Source: Sphingobium faniae (GTDB lineage Bacteria > Pseudomonadota > Alphaproteobacteria > Sphingomonadales > Sphingomonadaceae). Taken from it: a stretch of DNA of 64,000 bases. Positions within the stretch are counted from its first letter, which is position 1, and each line of letters starts with the position of its first letter. The translations under genes were made by a program, and so were the position numbers. The stretch lies in assembly GCA_900100475.1 (NCBI GenBank), contig FMTU01000004.1:7501-71500 (forward strand), read 5' to 3'. Below, piece after piece: positions 29,739 to 38,722 of this stretch. Below the pieces are notes generated by a model. That model ran no database searches and was not told where the DNA came from. It was given only the letters and a program-made list of their open reading frames with translations.

Positions 29739-31892
29739 TCAGAAGGAATAGTTCAACCCGACGCCAACCTGCCGCGGCGGCGCATAGAGGACCGCGTCCG
29801 CGCTGGGGTTGATGAAGGTCGACCCGATCACCTTCGTATTGGTGAAGTTGCGCGCAAAGACCGACATGGTGAGGCCGGTGTCGGCCGGTGTGAAGGCGAT
29901 GCGCGCATTGCCGGTGAAATAGGCCTTCTGCGTCACCCGGCTTTCAAGCGCCATGCGCACCTTGGTCGAATAATAGCCGTTCACTGACATGGCCAGCCGT
30001 CCCGCATCGAAATCATGATGATAGTCGGCCAGCGCGTTAAGCGTGAATTTCGGCGCGCGGATCATCCGCTGGCCGCTGATGTCCGCCCGTCCGTCCAGCG
30101 TGCCGTCGAAATCCGGATCGGTCGGCATCTCGACCAGGCTAGCATTGGGGAAGCTGTCATATTTCGCGTGCAGCCATGCCGCGCCCAGCGTCAGGGTCAG
30201 GTCGTCGCTCGCCCGCAGGCTGGCGTCGGCGTCGATGCCGTAAATCTCCGCCGACCCGGCATTCTGCAAGGTGCTGACCCCGCCCACTGTAGTGGTGGCC
30301 TGCAAATTCTTGTAATCATAATGGAAGCCCGCGACGTTCAGCGCCATCGCGCCCGATTTGAACTTCGCGCCCAGCTCATGCGACTTCAACAGTTCGGGCC
30401 GCACCGCCGTCGTCTGCCGCGCGATGGTGTTGAACAGGCCCGCTTTGAAGCCCTGCGCGTAATTATAATAAAGGTTCAGGCTGTCGGTCGCGTCGAACAT
30501 GATGGCCGCGCGCGGCGTGAACTTCTTCGACTTGACCTCGCCCAGAAAGGCTTCGGGCGTGACATCGTTGAAGCCATTGGCAAAGCCGTTATTCTTGTCC
30601 CTGGTATAGCGGCCCCCGCCGATGATCTTGAGCCGCTCGGTCGCCTGCAAGGTCACTTCGAAGAAGCCTGACAGCGACTTGTTGATGCTGTGATTATAGA
30701 TGCGATCAATATAGCCGAAAGCCGGGATATTGATGAAGGCCGGCTGGTCGCCGACATTGCGTCGGTAATAGTTGAGGCCAGCGATGAACGACACCGGACC
30801 CATTTTGTTGGACGTGAAATAGACGTCCTGTGAGAAGGATTTGGAATAGCTGAAGATATCGTAGAGGCCGCCTGCGAAATTGCTGTAATCGGCTTCCTGC
30901 ACAACCGGCGTGCTATAGTCGATATAGCCGGTCATGCTGGTGAAGGTGCCGAAATCGGTCTCGAAATCCGCCTTGAGCGAATAGGACTTCATGTCGATGT
31001 CGATATAGCTCTGGATGTCCGAAGACGTCTGCCATGGCCTGTCCACGATGACGACGCCGGGCAATCCGGCCAGCGCGTTCACCCCCTTGTAATTGGTATA
31101 GGCCAGGTCGATCGCGTTCCTTTCGCGATTATAGCTGAAGCCGCCTTCCAGCCGGATGCGGTCGGTGGGCTGGAACAGCAGCTTGGCGCGCAGGAAGCGA
31201 TTATGATTGTCCGGCGTGTTGCGGCCGGTGGCCACATTGCGCACATAGCTGCCCAGTTCCCGGCTGCTGAGCGTCAGGCTGGCGGCGAGCACATCGTCGA
31301 TGATCGGGCCGGTGACGAAGGCCTGGGCATTCAGTTCGCCCTCGCTTCCCCGGCCATAATGCGCCCAGGACAGGCCCAGGTCCATATGCGGGGTGAAAGA
31401 TGGCGATTTGCTGTTGATGAGGATGACGCCGCCGGTCGCGTTGCGGCCATAGAGCGACCCCTGCGGCCCCTTGAGCACCTGCACATTTTCAACGTCGGGG
31501 AGGGAGAAGAAGGCGCCGGTGATGTTCGGCTGATAGATGCCGTCGACATAGGTGGCGACGTTGTTTTCCGCATTGGACGATCCCAGCGTGGAGGACACGC
31601 CGCGCAGCGCCGGTTGCGCGTTGACGCCGTTGGCCTCCACGCGCAGTCCCGGCGTCACCAGCGTCAGGTCGCGGGCGTTGGTGATATTCGCGCTCTGCAA
31701 CTGCTCGGCGCTTTGCGCGGTGACGGAGACGGGCACGTCCTGCAAGCGCTCCGATCGGCGCTGCGCGGTGACGATGATGTCGCCGGACGGCTGGGCGGCT
31801 GCATCGCCCTGCGCATGGGCCGCGACACCGGGCAGGCCGGCCGTGATGGCGGCGGCGCCAAGCAGTTGCAGCACGAGGCTCGATCTGGTCAT
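29739..31892 (-). CDS. TonB-dependent outer-membrane receptor (1 of 3)
   Basis: The 717-residue protein has a signal peptide (ending AAHA) and then the TonB-box region GDIIVTAQRRSERLQDVPVS, the plug domain (DVENVQVLKGPQGSLYGRNA) and a beta-barrel ending in an aromatic residue (GVGLNYSF). The VVTAQxR form is typical of sphingomonads. AGAGGGGA precedes the ATG at 31892. It has no N-terminal STN domain, so no FecI/FecR-type signalling is implied. It converges with the GMC gene; a perfect palindrome lies 89 bases upstream. Confidence 0.94.
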   Translation of the reverse strand: MTRSSLVLQLLGAAAITAGLPGVAAHAQGDAAAQPSGDIIVTAQRRSERLQDVPVSVTAQSAEQLQSANITNARDLTLVTPGLRVEANGVNAQPALRGVSSTLGSSNAENNVATYVDGIYQPNITGAFFSLPDVENVQVLKGPQGSLYGRNATGGVILINSKSPSFTPHMDLGLSWAHYGRGSEGELNAQAFVTGPIIDDVLAASLTLSSRELGSYVRNVATGRNTPDNHNRFLRAKLLFQPTDRIRLEGGFSYNRERNAIDLAYTNYKGVNALAGLPGVVIVDRPWQTSSDIQSYIDIDMKSYSLKADFETDFGTFTSMTGYIDYSTPVVQEADYSNFAGGLYDIFSYSKSFSQDVYFTSNKMGPVSFIAGLNYYRRNVGDQPAFINIPAFGYIDRIYNHSINKSLSGFFEVTLQATERLKIIGGGRYTRDKNNGFANGFNDVTPEAFLGEVKSKKFTPRAAIMFDATDSLNLYYNYAQGFKAGLFNTIARQTTAVRPELLKSHELGAKFKSGAMALNVAGFHYDYKNLQATTTVGGVSTLQNAGSAEIYGIDADASLRASDDLTLTLGAAWLHAKYDSFPNASLVEMPTDPDFDGTLDGRADISGQRMIRAPKFTLNALADYHHDFDAGRLAMSVNGYYSTKVRMALESRVTQKAYFTGNARIAFTPADTGLTMSVFARNFTNTKVIGSTFINPSADAVLYAPPRQVGVGLNYSF

Positions 31893-31980
31893 GGAATCCC
31901 CTCTCTTAATCAGAACTGTCGACGCGATGGTCGAAGCGGCCCGGAGGCCAAGCTGCCTGCCTATTGCCAGCCGGACGGTT

Positions 31981-31994
31981 TTTTGCATGCAAAA
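31981..31994. promoter_or_regulatory. Palindrome upstream of TonB receptor 1
   Basis: TTTTGCATGCAAAA is a perfect 14-base palindrome 89 bases before the receptor start. Its core TTGCATGCAA recurs before the SDR operon at 34801-34810. Confidence 0.5.
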
Positions 31995-32080
31995 TCGGCC
32001 GCCAGCGCTGACGCATCATGCTTATGATTTATCCCTGAAACCTTTGGATTTTCGCTACTTTGGCGCTCGGCACGGCCGGA

Positions 32081-32737
32081 TCAGGACCTGACGGACGAAC
32101 TGTGGTCCGGGGCGGTCAACAGGGCATGGACCAGTCCCTCGACATCGGCGAGTAGCCGGTCCAGCGACAGGGCAGGCCGTTCCATGCCAAAGCCATGCTT
32201 GTCGAACAGCGTCACGGCGTTCCAGACCATCATGCCGGCGAGCGATATTCGCGCCCGGCCCAGTTGCGGGGGAAGCCAGGCCAGCGTCTGGTGCAACCGA
32301 TCCAGCAGCGCCGCGATGCTGGGCGCACCCGATCGCGGGATATGGGCATCGAAGGGGTCGCTGAGCAATCCCGCCGCGCTCATATGCATCATGAAGCGGA
32401 TATGCGCGTGCGGCGCCTGCTCGTCGCGTAGCAGGAAATAGGGCCGCATCATGCAGCGCCAGGCGGTGAAGGCGTCAAGATCCGCCAGCGTTGGCGCGCT
32501 GTCCCGGATCATGCGGGCGCGATCTTCCTCGGTGTCGCGCAGCCGCATATCGACGATGGCGCGCAGCAATTCCTCGACATTGCCGAAATGATAGCTGACG
32601 GCGGCTGTGTTCTTCTGTCCCGCCGCGACCGCGACTCTCCGTAAAGTCGCCGTGCCGATGCCGTCCGTCGCCACCAGCGTTTCGGCGGCGAGGCAAAGCT
32701 GTCGCCGGGTAAGTTCGCTGCGATCGGTCGAGGCCAT
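32081..32737 (-). CDS. TetR-family transcriptional regulator
   Basis: The 218-residue protein has the N-terminal HTH (RRQLCLAAETLVATDGIG; TLRRVAVAAGQKNTAAVSYH; FGNVEELLRAI) and an all-helical ligand domain. Its HTH is close to that of the TetR at 57056 (AAGxxNxxAxSYHFxxxExLxRAI in both). I chose the ATG at 32737, which follows AAGGG; an ATG at 32764 is the alternative. It is divergent from the TauD-type gene, with a perfect palindrome between them. Confidence 0.88.
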   Translation of the reverse strand: MASTDRSELTRRQLCLAAETLVATDGIGTATLRRVAVAAGQKNTAAVSYHFGNVEELLRAIVDMRLRDTEEDRARMIRDSAPTLADLDAFTAWRCMMRPYFLLRDEQAPHAHIRFMMHMSAAGLLSDPFDAHIPRSGAPSIAALLDRLHQTLAWLPPQLGRARISLAGMMVWNAVTLFDKHGFGMERPALSLDRLLADVEGLVHALLTAPDHSSSVRS

Positions 32738-32782
32738 GGCTGCCCTTGTAACTGACCTCGCCATCAAGGCCAGTCCCTGAAT

Positions 32783-32798
32783 TAAAGCGTTTGCTTTA
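32783..32798. promoter_or_regulatory. Candidate TetR operator before the TauD-type gene
   Basis: TAAAGC-GTTT-GCTTTA is a perfect 6-bp inverted repeat (16 bases in all) in the 113-base divergent promoter region, 52 bases before the TauD-type start and 45 bases before the TetR start. Confidence 0.5.
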
Positions 32799-32850
32799 TT
32801 TGTTGCAGGGCCTATGTTCCAAGCAGAAAAGGACAGGAAGGATTCGCCCC

Positions 32851-33714
32851 GTGATCATTACGCCCATGCCCGGCCCATTCGGCGCCATCGTCGAGGACGT
32901 AGATCTGTCGAAGCCGCAGAGCGATGACATGCTCCGCGCGCTGATCGCGGCGCTGCACGCGCATCAGATCCTGGCGATCCGGGGCCAGAGGCTGACCGAT
33001 GCGGACTATGTCGCCTTCGGTCATCATTGGGGCGAACCGTTGATGTTCCATCTCCCCAACCACCGGAAGGATGACTTTCCGGAGATGATAAGGATCAGCA
33101 ATGCCGCGGCCACGCCCGAACGCTATCGCGACGGCGCGAAATTCTGGCATCAGGACAGCAGCTATGAAGCGGTGCCGGCCAGCGTCACCATGCTCTATGG
33201 CGCGGAGGCCCCGGCGCAAGGCGGCGAGACGCTGATCGCCAGCGCCGTCCTGGCCTATGATGCGCTGGATGAGGATAGGAAGGCGCGGATCGAGGGGCTT
33301 ACCGGATTACATTGCCTGGGCGGCTCTCCCGCCCTGCCCGGCGAGAAGATTCCCTTCATCCCCGAGAATACCGCGATGCACGGTATCGTATCCCATCCGC
33401 TGGTAATGCGCCATCCGGTGACGGGGCGCAAGGCGCTCTATCTGTCCGGATCGGCCTTCGGCGCGGAAGGGCTGGAGCAGGACGAGGGCCGCGCGCTCAT
33501 CAACGAGTTGCGGACCCATTGCACACGCCCCGAGTTCGTCACGCGCTACAAGGTCGAGACCGGCGACATCTTCCTGTGGGACAATTTCCAGGTTCTCCAC
33601 AGCGCGACGCCGATCGAATATTCCGATGAGCCGGGCAAGCGCCGCCTGCTCCACCGCATCAGCACCAAGGGCGCGCCAGCCCTGTGCCGCATGGCTGACG
33701 TGACGGCCGCCTGA
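32851..33714 (+). CDS. TauD/TfdA-family Fe(II)/2-oxoglutarate dioxygenase
   Basis: The 287-residue protein has the facial-triad HxD at H100 and D102 (FWHQDSSYE) and a distal histidine near LHSATPIEYSDE, followed by the 2-oxoglutarate-binding arginine in GKRRLLHRI. Family members hydroxylate sulfonates, phenoxyacetates, alpha-ketoglutarate-coupled carnitine precursors and others. The start is a GTG at 32851 preceded by AGGAAGGA; an ATG 15 bases further is possible. The adjacent TetR probably controls it. Confidence 0.9.
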   Translation: MIITPMPGPFGAIVEDVDLSKPQSDDMLRALIAALHAHQILAIRGQRLTDADYVAFGHHWGEPLMFHLPNHRKDDFPEMIRISNAAATPERYRDGAKFWHQDSSYEAVPASVTMLYGAEAPAQGGETLIASAVLAYDALDEDRKARIEGLTGLHCLGGSPALPGEKIPFIPENTAMHGIVSHPLVMRHPVTGRKALYLSGSAFGAEGLEQDEGRALINELRTHCTRPEFVTRYKVETGDIFLWDNFQVLHSATPIEYSDEPGKRRLLHRISTKGAPALCRMADVTAA

Positions 33715-33718
33715 TTCG

Positions 33719-34621
33719 TCAGGCCGGATCGAGGTTCCAGGCAATGCGGCCCGTCAGGAAGTTGAGCGCGGCCTGCACATGCGGCAGGGCGATACGATCT
33801 GGCGCGCCCATCAGGACAACCGGCAACCGCAGGCAGCTTGCTTCGGGCAGAAGCGGGATGAGGCGACCGGCTTCCACATGTTCGCGCGCCAGCATCTCCA
33901 GCGTCTGGCCGATGCCCAGTCCCGCCAGCGTCGCCGAAAGGATCGCAGCCCCGTCGTTGGAAGTGAAGGCGGCGGGCGAACGTACCCGGATCGTCCGGCC
34001 GCCCTGTCGCAACCGCAAAGGATTGCCGCCGGGCGCCTCTACGCTGGCATAGAGAATGGCCCGATGGCGGGCGAGATCGTCGGCGTCCGCCGGTTGGCCA
34101 TGCTGCGCGATATAATCGGGCGAGGCGAGGCAGACCAACCGGGTCGTGCCAAGCGTGACCGTCGTCCAGTCTGTCGGCGGCACGTCGCCTACCCGGATCA
34201 CCAGATCAAAACCGTCCACGCGAAAAAAGGTGCCGCGATCGCCCAGCGTCAAGTCAAGGATGATCTGCGGGTGAAGCCGCTGAAATTCGGCCAGCAAAGG
34301 CACAATGAACGCCTGCCCCATCGACGCTGGCGCATCCAGCCGCACGCGCCCCGCCACGCCCGCGCCCGGCCGCAACGCCATGTCGGCAGTTGCGACCGCA
34401 TCGAGCGCGGCGCGCGCATAGGCGAGATAATGGCGTCCTTCCGCCGTCAGGTCGACGCGACGGGTCGATCGGTTGAACAGGCGTACGCCCAGATTCTCCT
34501 CCAACCGCCGTACATGCAGTGTCACCATGGGCGTCGAAATGCGCAGGCGCAACGCAGCGCGGGTGAAGGAGCCTGCCTCCGCCACCGTCACGAACGCCTC
34601 CATCGCCGCCAGTCGATCCAT
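33719..34621 (-). CDS. LysR-family transcriptional regulator
   Basis: The 300-residue protein begins MDRLAAMEAFVTVAEAGSFT and continues with the LysR HTH (AALRLRISTPMVTLHVRRLE) and FNRSTRRVDLTAEGRHYL. The effector domain has DLTLGDRGTFFRVDGFDLVIRVG. It resembles the CrgA-like LysR subgroup. It converges with the TauD-type gene and is divergent from the SDR-GST-ligase operon across a 224-base gap, so that operon is the likely target. Confidence 0.92.
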   Translation of the reverse strand: MDRLAAMEAFVTVAEAGSFTRAALRLRISTPMVTLHVRRLEENLGVRLFNRSTRRVDLTAEGRHYLAYARAALDAVATADMALRPGAGVAGRVRLDAPASMGQAFIVPLLAEFQRLHPQIILDLTLGDRGTFFRVDGFDLVIRVGDVPPTDWTTVTLGTTRLVCLASPDYIAQHGQPADADDLARHRAILYASVEAPGGNPLRLRQGGRTIRVRSPAAFTSNDGAAILSATLAGLGIGQTLEMLAREHVEAGRLIPLLPEASCLRLPVVLMGAPDRIALPHVQAALNFLTGRIAWNLDPA

Positions 34622-34800
34622 GGTCTACTCCCGCCTTCTCATACCGGCTTAGCATATCAGGGTGGCACGGCGCGGCACGATCAGGCATGCGATCATTGTG
34701 CCGCCGGGGCGACCCACCGCTGTGATATGGCGTGCCACTTTCCTTCCCCTCTTCGTCCGTTCATCGGCCTTTTGATGCCTGCACCATCCTGCTTGCCGCA

Positions 34801-34810
34801 TTGCATGCAA
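34801..34810. promoter_or_regulatory. Palindrome before the SDR-GST-ligase operon
   Basis: TTGCATGCAA is a perfect 10-base palindrome 36 bases before the SDR start, with the same core as 31981-31994. It lies in the space between the LysR start at 34621 and the operon. Confidence 0.4.
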
Positions 34811-34845
34811 CCCTGCAACAAAGCGGCAGGAATAGGAGGGCTTGC

Positions 34846-35748
34846 ATGAGCGGTTTTCTGGATGGACGCGCCAATCTGGCGGGGAAGGTGGCGGCGGTCG
34901 TTGGCGGCGGCGGCGGGATCGGCGCGGGGGTATCGCTGGCGCTGGCGAGCGCGGGCGTCGATCTGGCGATCTGCGACATCGACGCGACGGCCCTCGCCGA
35001 AACCCAGTCAGCCATCGGGGCAAAGGGCCGCCGGGTGACGGCCATGACCGCCGACGCCACCGACGAAGCGGCGCTCGACGCGTTCTACGACACGGTGGAG
35101 CGGGATTTCCCGCGTCTCGACATTCTGGTCAATGTCGCGGGAGGCACGAAGCGGCAGTTCCTGTCCGAAGCCAGCCGCGCCGACATCGCCCGCGATATTC
35201 AGCGCAATTACGGCTATGTCATACAGTCAGTACAACGCGCCGTGCCGCTGATGAAGCGGTCGGGCGAAGGCGGCAGCATCATCAGCTTCACCACGATCGA
35301 GGCGCATCGCGGCGCGGCCAGCTTCTCCGTCTATGCCGGGGCGAAGGCGGCGACAACCAACTTCACCCGGTCGATGGCGGTGGAACTGGGCAAGGACAGG
35401 ATTCGGGTCAGTTGCATCGCGCCCGATACGACGCTGAGCCACGGCAACATGGCCGCGATGCCGCCCTCCTTCGCGGAAGGCTTCATGAAGCTGCCGCCGC
35501 ATGTGCAGGGCAAGGGCATGGAGATGTATATCCCCCGCCGCGAACAGCCCCCCGTCGATGCACTGGCCGACGCGGTGCTGTTCCTGGGATCGGACCTGTC
35601 GACCTTCGTGTCCGGCATGACGCTGCACGTCGATGGCGGGACGATGGCGGCGGCCGGTTTCCTTGACTGGCCGTTCGGCGACGGGTTCGTGCCGACGCCG
35701 CTCGCCGGCACATTGGCGCGGCTGTATCGCGAAGGAGATGAAGCATGA
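34846..35748 (+). CDS. SDR-family oxidoreductase
   Basis: The 300-residue protein has the cofactor loop VVGGGGGIGAGVSLAL, ILVNVAGG (the NNAG site, here NVAG) and the catalytic Y-A-G-A-K (SVYAGAKAATTNFTRSMA). The residue 13 positions before the tyrosine, usually Ser, is Thr (SFTTIEAHRGAA). The C-terminus is longer than in most SDRs and ends WPFGDGFVPTPLAG. TAGGAGGG precedes the ATG. It overlaps the GST gene by ATGA, so the two are translationally coupled. Confidence 0.9.
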   Translation: MSGFLDGRANLAGKVAAVVGGGGGIGAGVSLALASAGVDLAICDIDATALAETQSAIGAKGRRVTAMTADATDEAALDAFYDTVERDFPRLDILVNVAGGTKRQFLSEASRADIARDIQRNYGYVIQSVQRAVPLMKRSGEGGSIISFTTIEAHRGAASFSVYAGAKAATTNFTRSMAVELGKDRIRVSCIAPDTTLSHGNMAAMPPSFAEGFMKLPPHVQGKGMEMYIPRREQPPVDALADAVLFLGSDLSTFVSGMTLHVDGGTMAAAGFLDWPFGDGFVPTPLAGTLARLYREGDEA

Positions 35749-36395
35749 ACGTCTACGCCGTCACCCTCTCCCCCTTCGCCGCCCGGGTGCGGATCGCGCT
35801 GCGCGTGAAGGGCCTCGCCTATGTCATGCAACCGCCGCCGGGGGGCAGCACGCGCTCGCCGGAATATCTCGCGATCAATCCCATCGGCAAGCTGCCGGTG
35901 CTGGTAACCGACGACGGACTGGCGATCGCCGAATCCGAAACGATCATCGACTATCTGGACGAACAGTTCCCCACGCCCCCGCTGATGCCGGCCGATGCCG
36001 CCGCGCGCGCGCGGATGCGGAACATCATCCGCACCTTCGAGCTTTATGCGACGCCCGCCATGACGCGCCTGTTCAAGCAGATGGACCCGGCGACCCGCGA
36101 CGCAGCCGCCGTGGCGGCGGAGATCACCCGGTGGCGCGACGGGCTGGCGCTGACCGACCAGTTCGTCGCCGACGCACCTTTCGCCGTCGGCGATGCGCTG
36201 AGCAAGGCGGACTGCATCCTGCTGCCCAGCCTGTTGCTGTGCGAGGTGACGGCCGCAATCTTCGGGCTGGAAGATCCGGTCGCGGCCTGTGCCAATCTGT
36301 CGGGATATCGGGCCAAAGCCCGGCAGCATCCGGACATGGGCGCCATCTGGACCGAAACGGCCGAGGCGCTCGCCGCTATGCGCGCGGGGGCATGA
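35745..36395 (+). CDS. Glutathione S-transferase-like protein
   Basis: The 216-residue protein has the thioredoxin-fold N-domain (LSPFAARVRIALRVKGLAYV; NPIGKLPVLVTDDG; IAESETIIDYLDEQFP) with the cis-proline and ES pair, and an all-helical C-domain with DALSKADCILLP. It is closest to the zeta/maleylacetoacetate-isomerase and beta-etherase-like GSTs; the usual catalytic SSxxxR of zeta GST reads SPFAARVR. It overlaps both neighbours by ATGA. Role may be isomerisation or thioether cleavage; inferred only. Confidence 0.85.
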   Translation: MNVYAVTLSPFAARVRIALRVKGLAYVMQPPPGGSTRSPEYLAINPIGKLPVLVTDDGLAIAESETIIDYLDEQFPTPPLMPADAAARARMRNIIRTFELYATPAMTRLFKQMDPATRDAAAVAAEITRWRDGLALTDQFVADAPFAVGDALSKADCILLPSLLLCEVTAAIFGLEDPVAACANLSGYRAKARQHPDMGAIWTETAEALAAMRAGA

Positions 36396-37885
36396 CCGGC
36401 CCGTGGATCGACCGGGCGACGGGCCAGCCGCTGGCCGGGACGCCGCTGGGCATGGCGCTGACTGCGCAGGCGATGGCGACGCCCGACCGGCCCGCCATGA
36501 CCATCGGCGGGCAAAGCTGGAGCTTCGCGGCCTTCGAGGCGCTGGCGAACCGGCGGGCGCGCAACCTGCTGGCGACCGGAATGACGGCAGGCGACCGCGT
36601 CATCCTGTCGATGCCCAACCGGGTCGACTATCTGCTGTGCGCCTTCGCCTTGTGGAAGATCGGCGCGACCCCCTGCCCCATGTCGGAACGGCTGACCGAA
36701 GCGGAGTTCCTCGCCATTGTGAACCTGTCGGGCGCGCGGCATGTGATCGGGCCGGCGTCACTGCCGGGATCGTCGGCGCGGCTGCATGATGTCGATGCGG
36801 CGATCGACCCGGCGCTGTCGGATGCGCCGCTGCCGCCTGTCCTTGCCCGGCCCGGCAAGATCGCCAATAGCGGCGGCAGCACGGGACGCCCCAAGCTGAT
36901 CGTCGATCCGCTGCCGTCGGCGTGGGGACCTGACAAGGAGGGATGCCGGCGCGGACCACGTCTTACGCTGCTCAATCCCGGCCCGCTCTATCATTCCGCG
37001 CCCTTCAACACGACGACCATGGCGATGGCGCAGGGCACCCATATCGTCTGCATGGAGCGTTTTAACGCCGAACAATGGCTGGCGCTGGTAGAACGGCACC
37101 GCGTGACTTACGCCTATATGGTGCCGACGATGATGACGCGGATCGCGCGACTGCCCGCGCACGTCACCGCCGCCGCCGACCTGTCGTCGATCGAAACACT
37201 GCTACACATGGCGGCGCCCTGCCCGCCCGACGTCAAGCGCTGGTGGATCGACCGGATCGGGGCGGACCATGTGTGGGAGGTCTATGGCGGCACCGAACGG
37301 ATCGGCGTCACCACCATCGGCGGCCGGGAATGGCTGGTGCATCCGGGGTCGGTCGGCACCGCCGCGCCGGGGCAGCAGATTCTTGTCACCGGCGAGGATG
37401 GCGATCCGCTACCGCCGGGCGAGATCGGGGAAATCCGCTTCCGCAAGGCGGGCGGGGTTGGCAAGAGTTATGCCTATATCGGGTCGGACAGCCGGATGGC
37501 GGGAGATACGGACAGTTTCGGCGACATGGGGTGGCTGGATCAGAACGGTTATCTTTACATTGCGGATCGCCGCACGGACATGATCCTTGTCGGCGGCGTC
37601 AACATCTATCCGGCGGAGATCGAGGCGGCGGTGGAGGCGATGCCGGACGTGCTGTGCTGCGCCGTGATCGGCCTGCCCGACGCGGATCTGGGCAACCGGC
37701 TCCATGCCATCGTCGAAATGACGCCGGGGGTCGCGCCGCGGGACGAGCGCGCTTTTCTGACGCAACTGGGCGAAAGGATCGCTGGGCTGAAACTCCCCCG
37801 GTCGGTCGAATTCACCACCGATCCGATCCGCGATCAGGCGGGCAAGGTGCGCCGTTCCGCCCTGCGGGCGGCGCGGGTGCCGTAA
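36392..37885 (+). CDS. AMP-forming acyl-CoA synthetase, bile-acid-CoA-ligase-like
   Basis: The 497-residue ANL enzyme activates an acid to its CoA thioester. The phosphate loop is NSGGSTGRPKL (about 159-169), a variant of SSGTTGxPK. Further motifs are YGGTERIG, GDMGWLDQNGYLYIADR and RTDMILVGGVNIYPAEIEAA, with the catalytic lysine in GKVRRSALR. It resembles bacterial bile-acid-CoA and cyclohex/steroid-acid ligases by my reading. It closes the SDR-GST operon and converges with the E2 gene. Confidence 0.88.
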   Translation: MTGPWIDRATGQPLAGTPLGMALTAQAMATPDRPAMTIGGQSWSFAAFEALANRRARNLLATGMTAGDRVILSMPNRVDYLLCAFALWKIGATPCPMSERLTEAEFLAIVNLSGARHVIGPASLPGSSARLHDVDAAIDPALSDAPLPPVLARPGKIANSGGSTGRPKLIVDPLPSAWGPDKEGCRRGPRLTLLNPGPLYHSAPFNTTTMAMAQGTHIVCMERFNAEQWLALVERHRVTYAYMVPTMMTRIARLPAHVTAAADLSSIETLLHMAAPCPPDVKRWWIDRIGADHVWEVYGGTERIGVTTIGGREWLVHPGSVGTAAPGQQILVTGEDGDPLPPGEIGEIRFRKAGGVGKSYAYIGSDSRMAGDTDSFGDMGWLDQNGYLYIADRRTDMILVGGVNIYPAEIEAAVEAMPDVLCCAVIGLPDADLGNRLHAIVEMTPGVAPRDERAFLTQLGERIAGLKLPRSVEFTTDPIRDQAGKVRRSALRAARVP

Positions 37886-37978
37886 ACACTGGAGCATGTC
37901 GCCCGACGACCGCCAGCCAGAGCATTTTCCAAGCAGACGGTATCGCCCGCTGGCATGGATTGCGCGCCTGTTCCGTCT

Positions 37979-38722
37979 TCAGGCGATGAAGTCATCCGCC
38001 GCCAGCCGCTCCGCGATGTAGCGGCAGAAGCGCGCGGCGTCCGCGCCGTTGATCACGCGATGGTCGTAGCTGAGCGACAACGGCAGCATCTGCCGCCAGT
38101 CAATGCCGCCATCAGCGTCCGGGACCGGCGCCGGGCGCGCGCGGGCGACGCCCAGTATCGCGACTTCGGGGGCGTTGATGATGGGCGTGAAGCTGGTTCC
38201 CCCGATATGGCCGAGGGAGGTCAGGGTGATGCAGCCGCCCGACATTTCCGCCATCGACAGGCCCCTGGTCCGCGCCTTGTCCGAAAGGGCGGTGATCTCT
38301 TCGGCGATCTGGGTCACGGACTTGCTGTCGCAATCGCGGATCACCGGCACCAGCAGGCCACCGGGCGTGTCCACCGCGACGCCGACATGGACATATTTCT
38401 TGAGCGTCAGCATCCCGCTCGCCGGATCGAGCGAGGCGTTGAACTGCGGGAAAGCGGCAAGGCTATCGGCCAGCGCCTTCACCAGCAGCGGCACGGCGGT
38501 CAGCTTCGTGCCGCCCGCGGCATTATGCGCCTTGCGCCGCTCTTCCAGGCCGGTGATGTCCGCATCGTCATTATGGGTGACATGCGGAATGGCGACCCAG
38601 TTACGGCCGAGAAAGGCCGCGACGAACTTCTGGATCTTGCTGAGCGGCCGCTGCTCGACCTCCCCGAAGACCGAGAAATCGCCAGTCGGCCAGGGCGCGA
38701 GGCCCGCCAGAAGATCACTCAT
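37979..38722 (-). CDS. 2-oxoacid dehydrogenase E2 catalytic domain, lacking lipoyl and E3-binding domains
   Basis: The 247-residue protein is only the acyltransferase core: SKIQKFVAAFL, PHVTHNDDADITGLE, then VHVGVAVDTPGGLLVPVIRD and LSLSYDHRVINGADAARF with H221 and N225. The Asn in place of the usual Asp is also found in Azotobacter E2p, so it is not a loss of function. No lipoyl domain or peripheral-subunit-binding domain precedes it; the lipoyl domain is encoded separately at 39054. It is last in the complex operon. Confidence 0.9.
   Translation of the reverse strand: MSDLLAGLAPWPTGDFSVFGEVEQRPLSKIQKFVAAFLGRNWVAIPHVTHNDDADITGLEERRKAHNAAGGTKLTAVPLLVKALADSLAAFPQFNASLDPASGMLTLKKYVHVGVAVDTPGGLLVPVIRDCDSKSVTQIAEEITALSDKARTRGLSMAEMSGGCITLTSLGHIGGTSFTPIINAPEVAILGVARARPAPVPDADGGIDWRQMLPLSLSYDHRVINGADAARFCRYIAERLAADDFIA

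Noticed and set aside
37979..38722. Asn in place of the usual Asp of the E2 DHRxxDG motif read as an inactivating change
   Set aside because: Azotobacter E2p and relatives have Asn at this position and are active.
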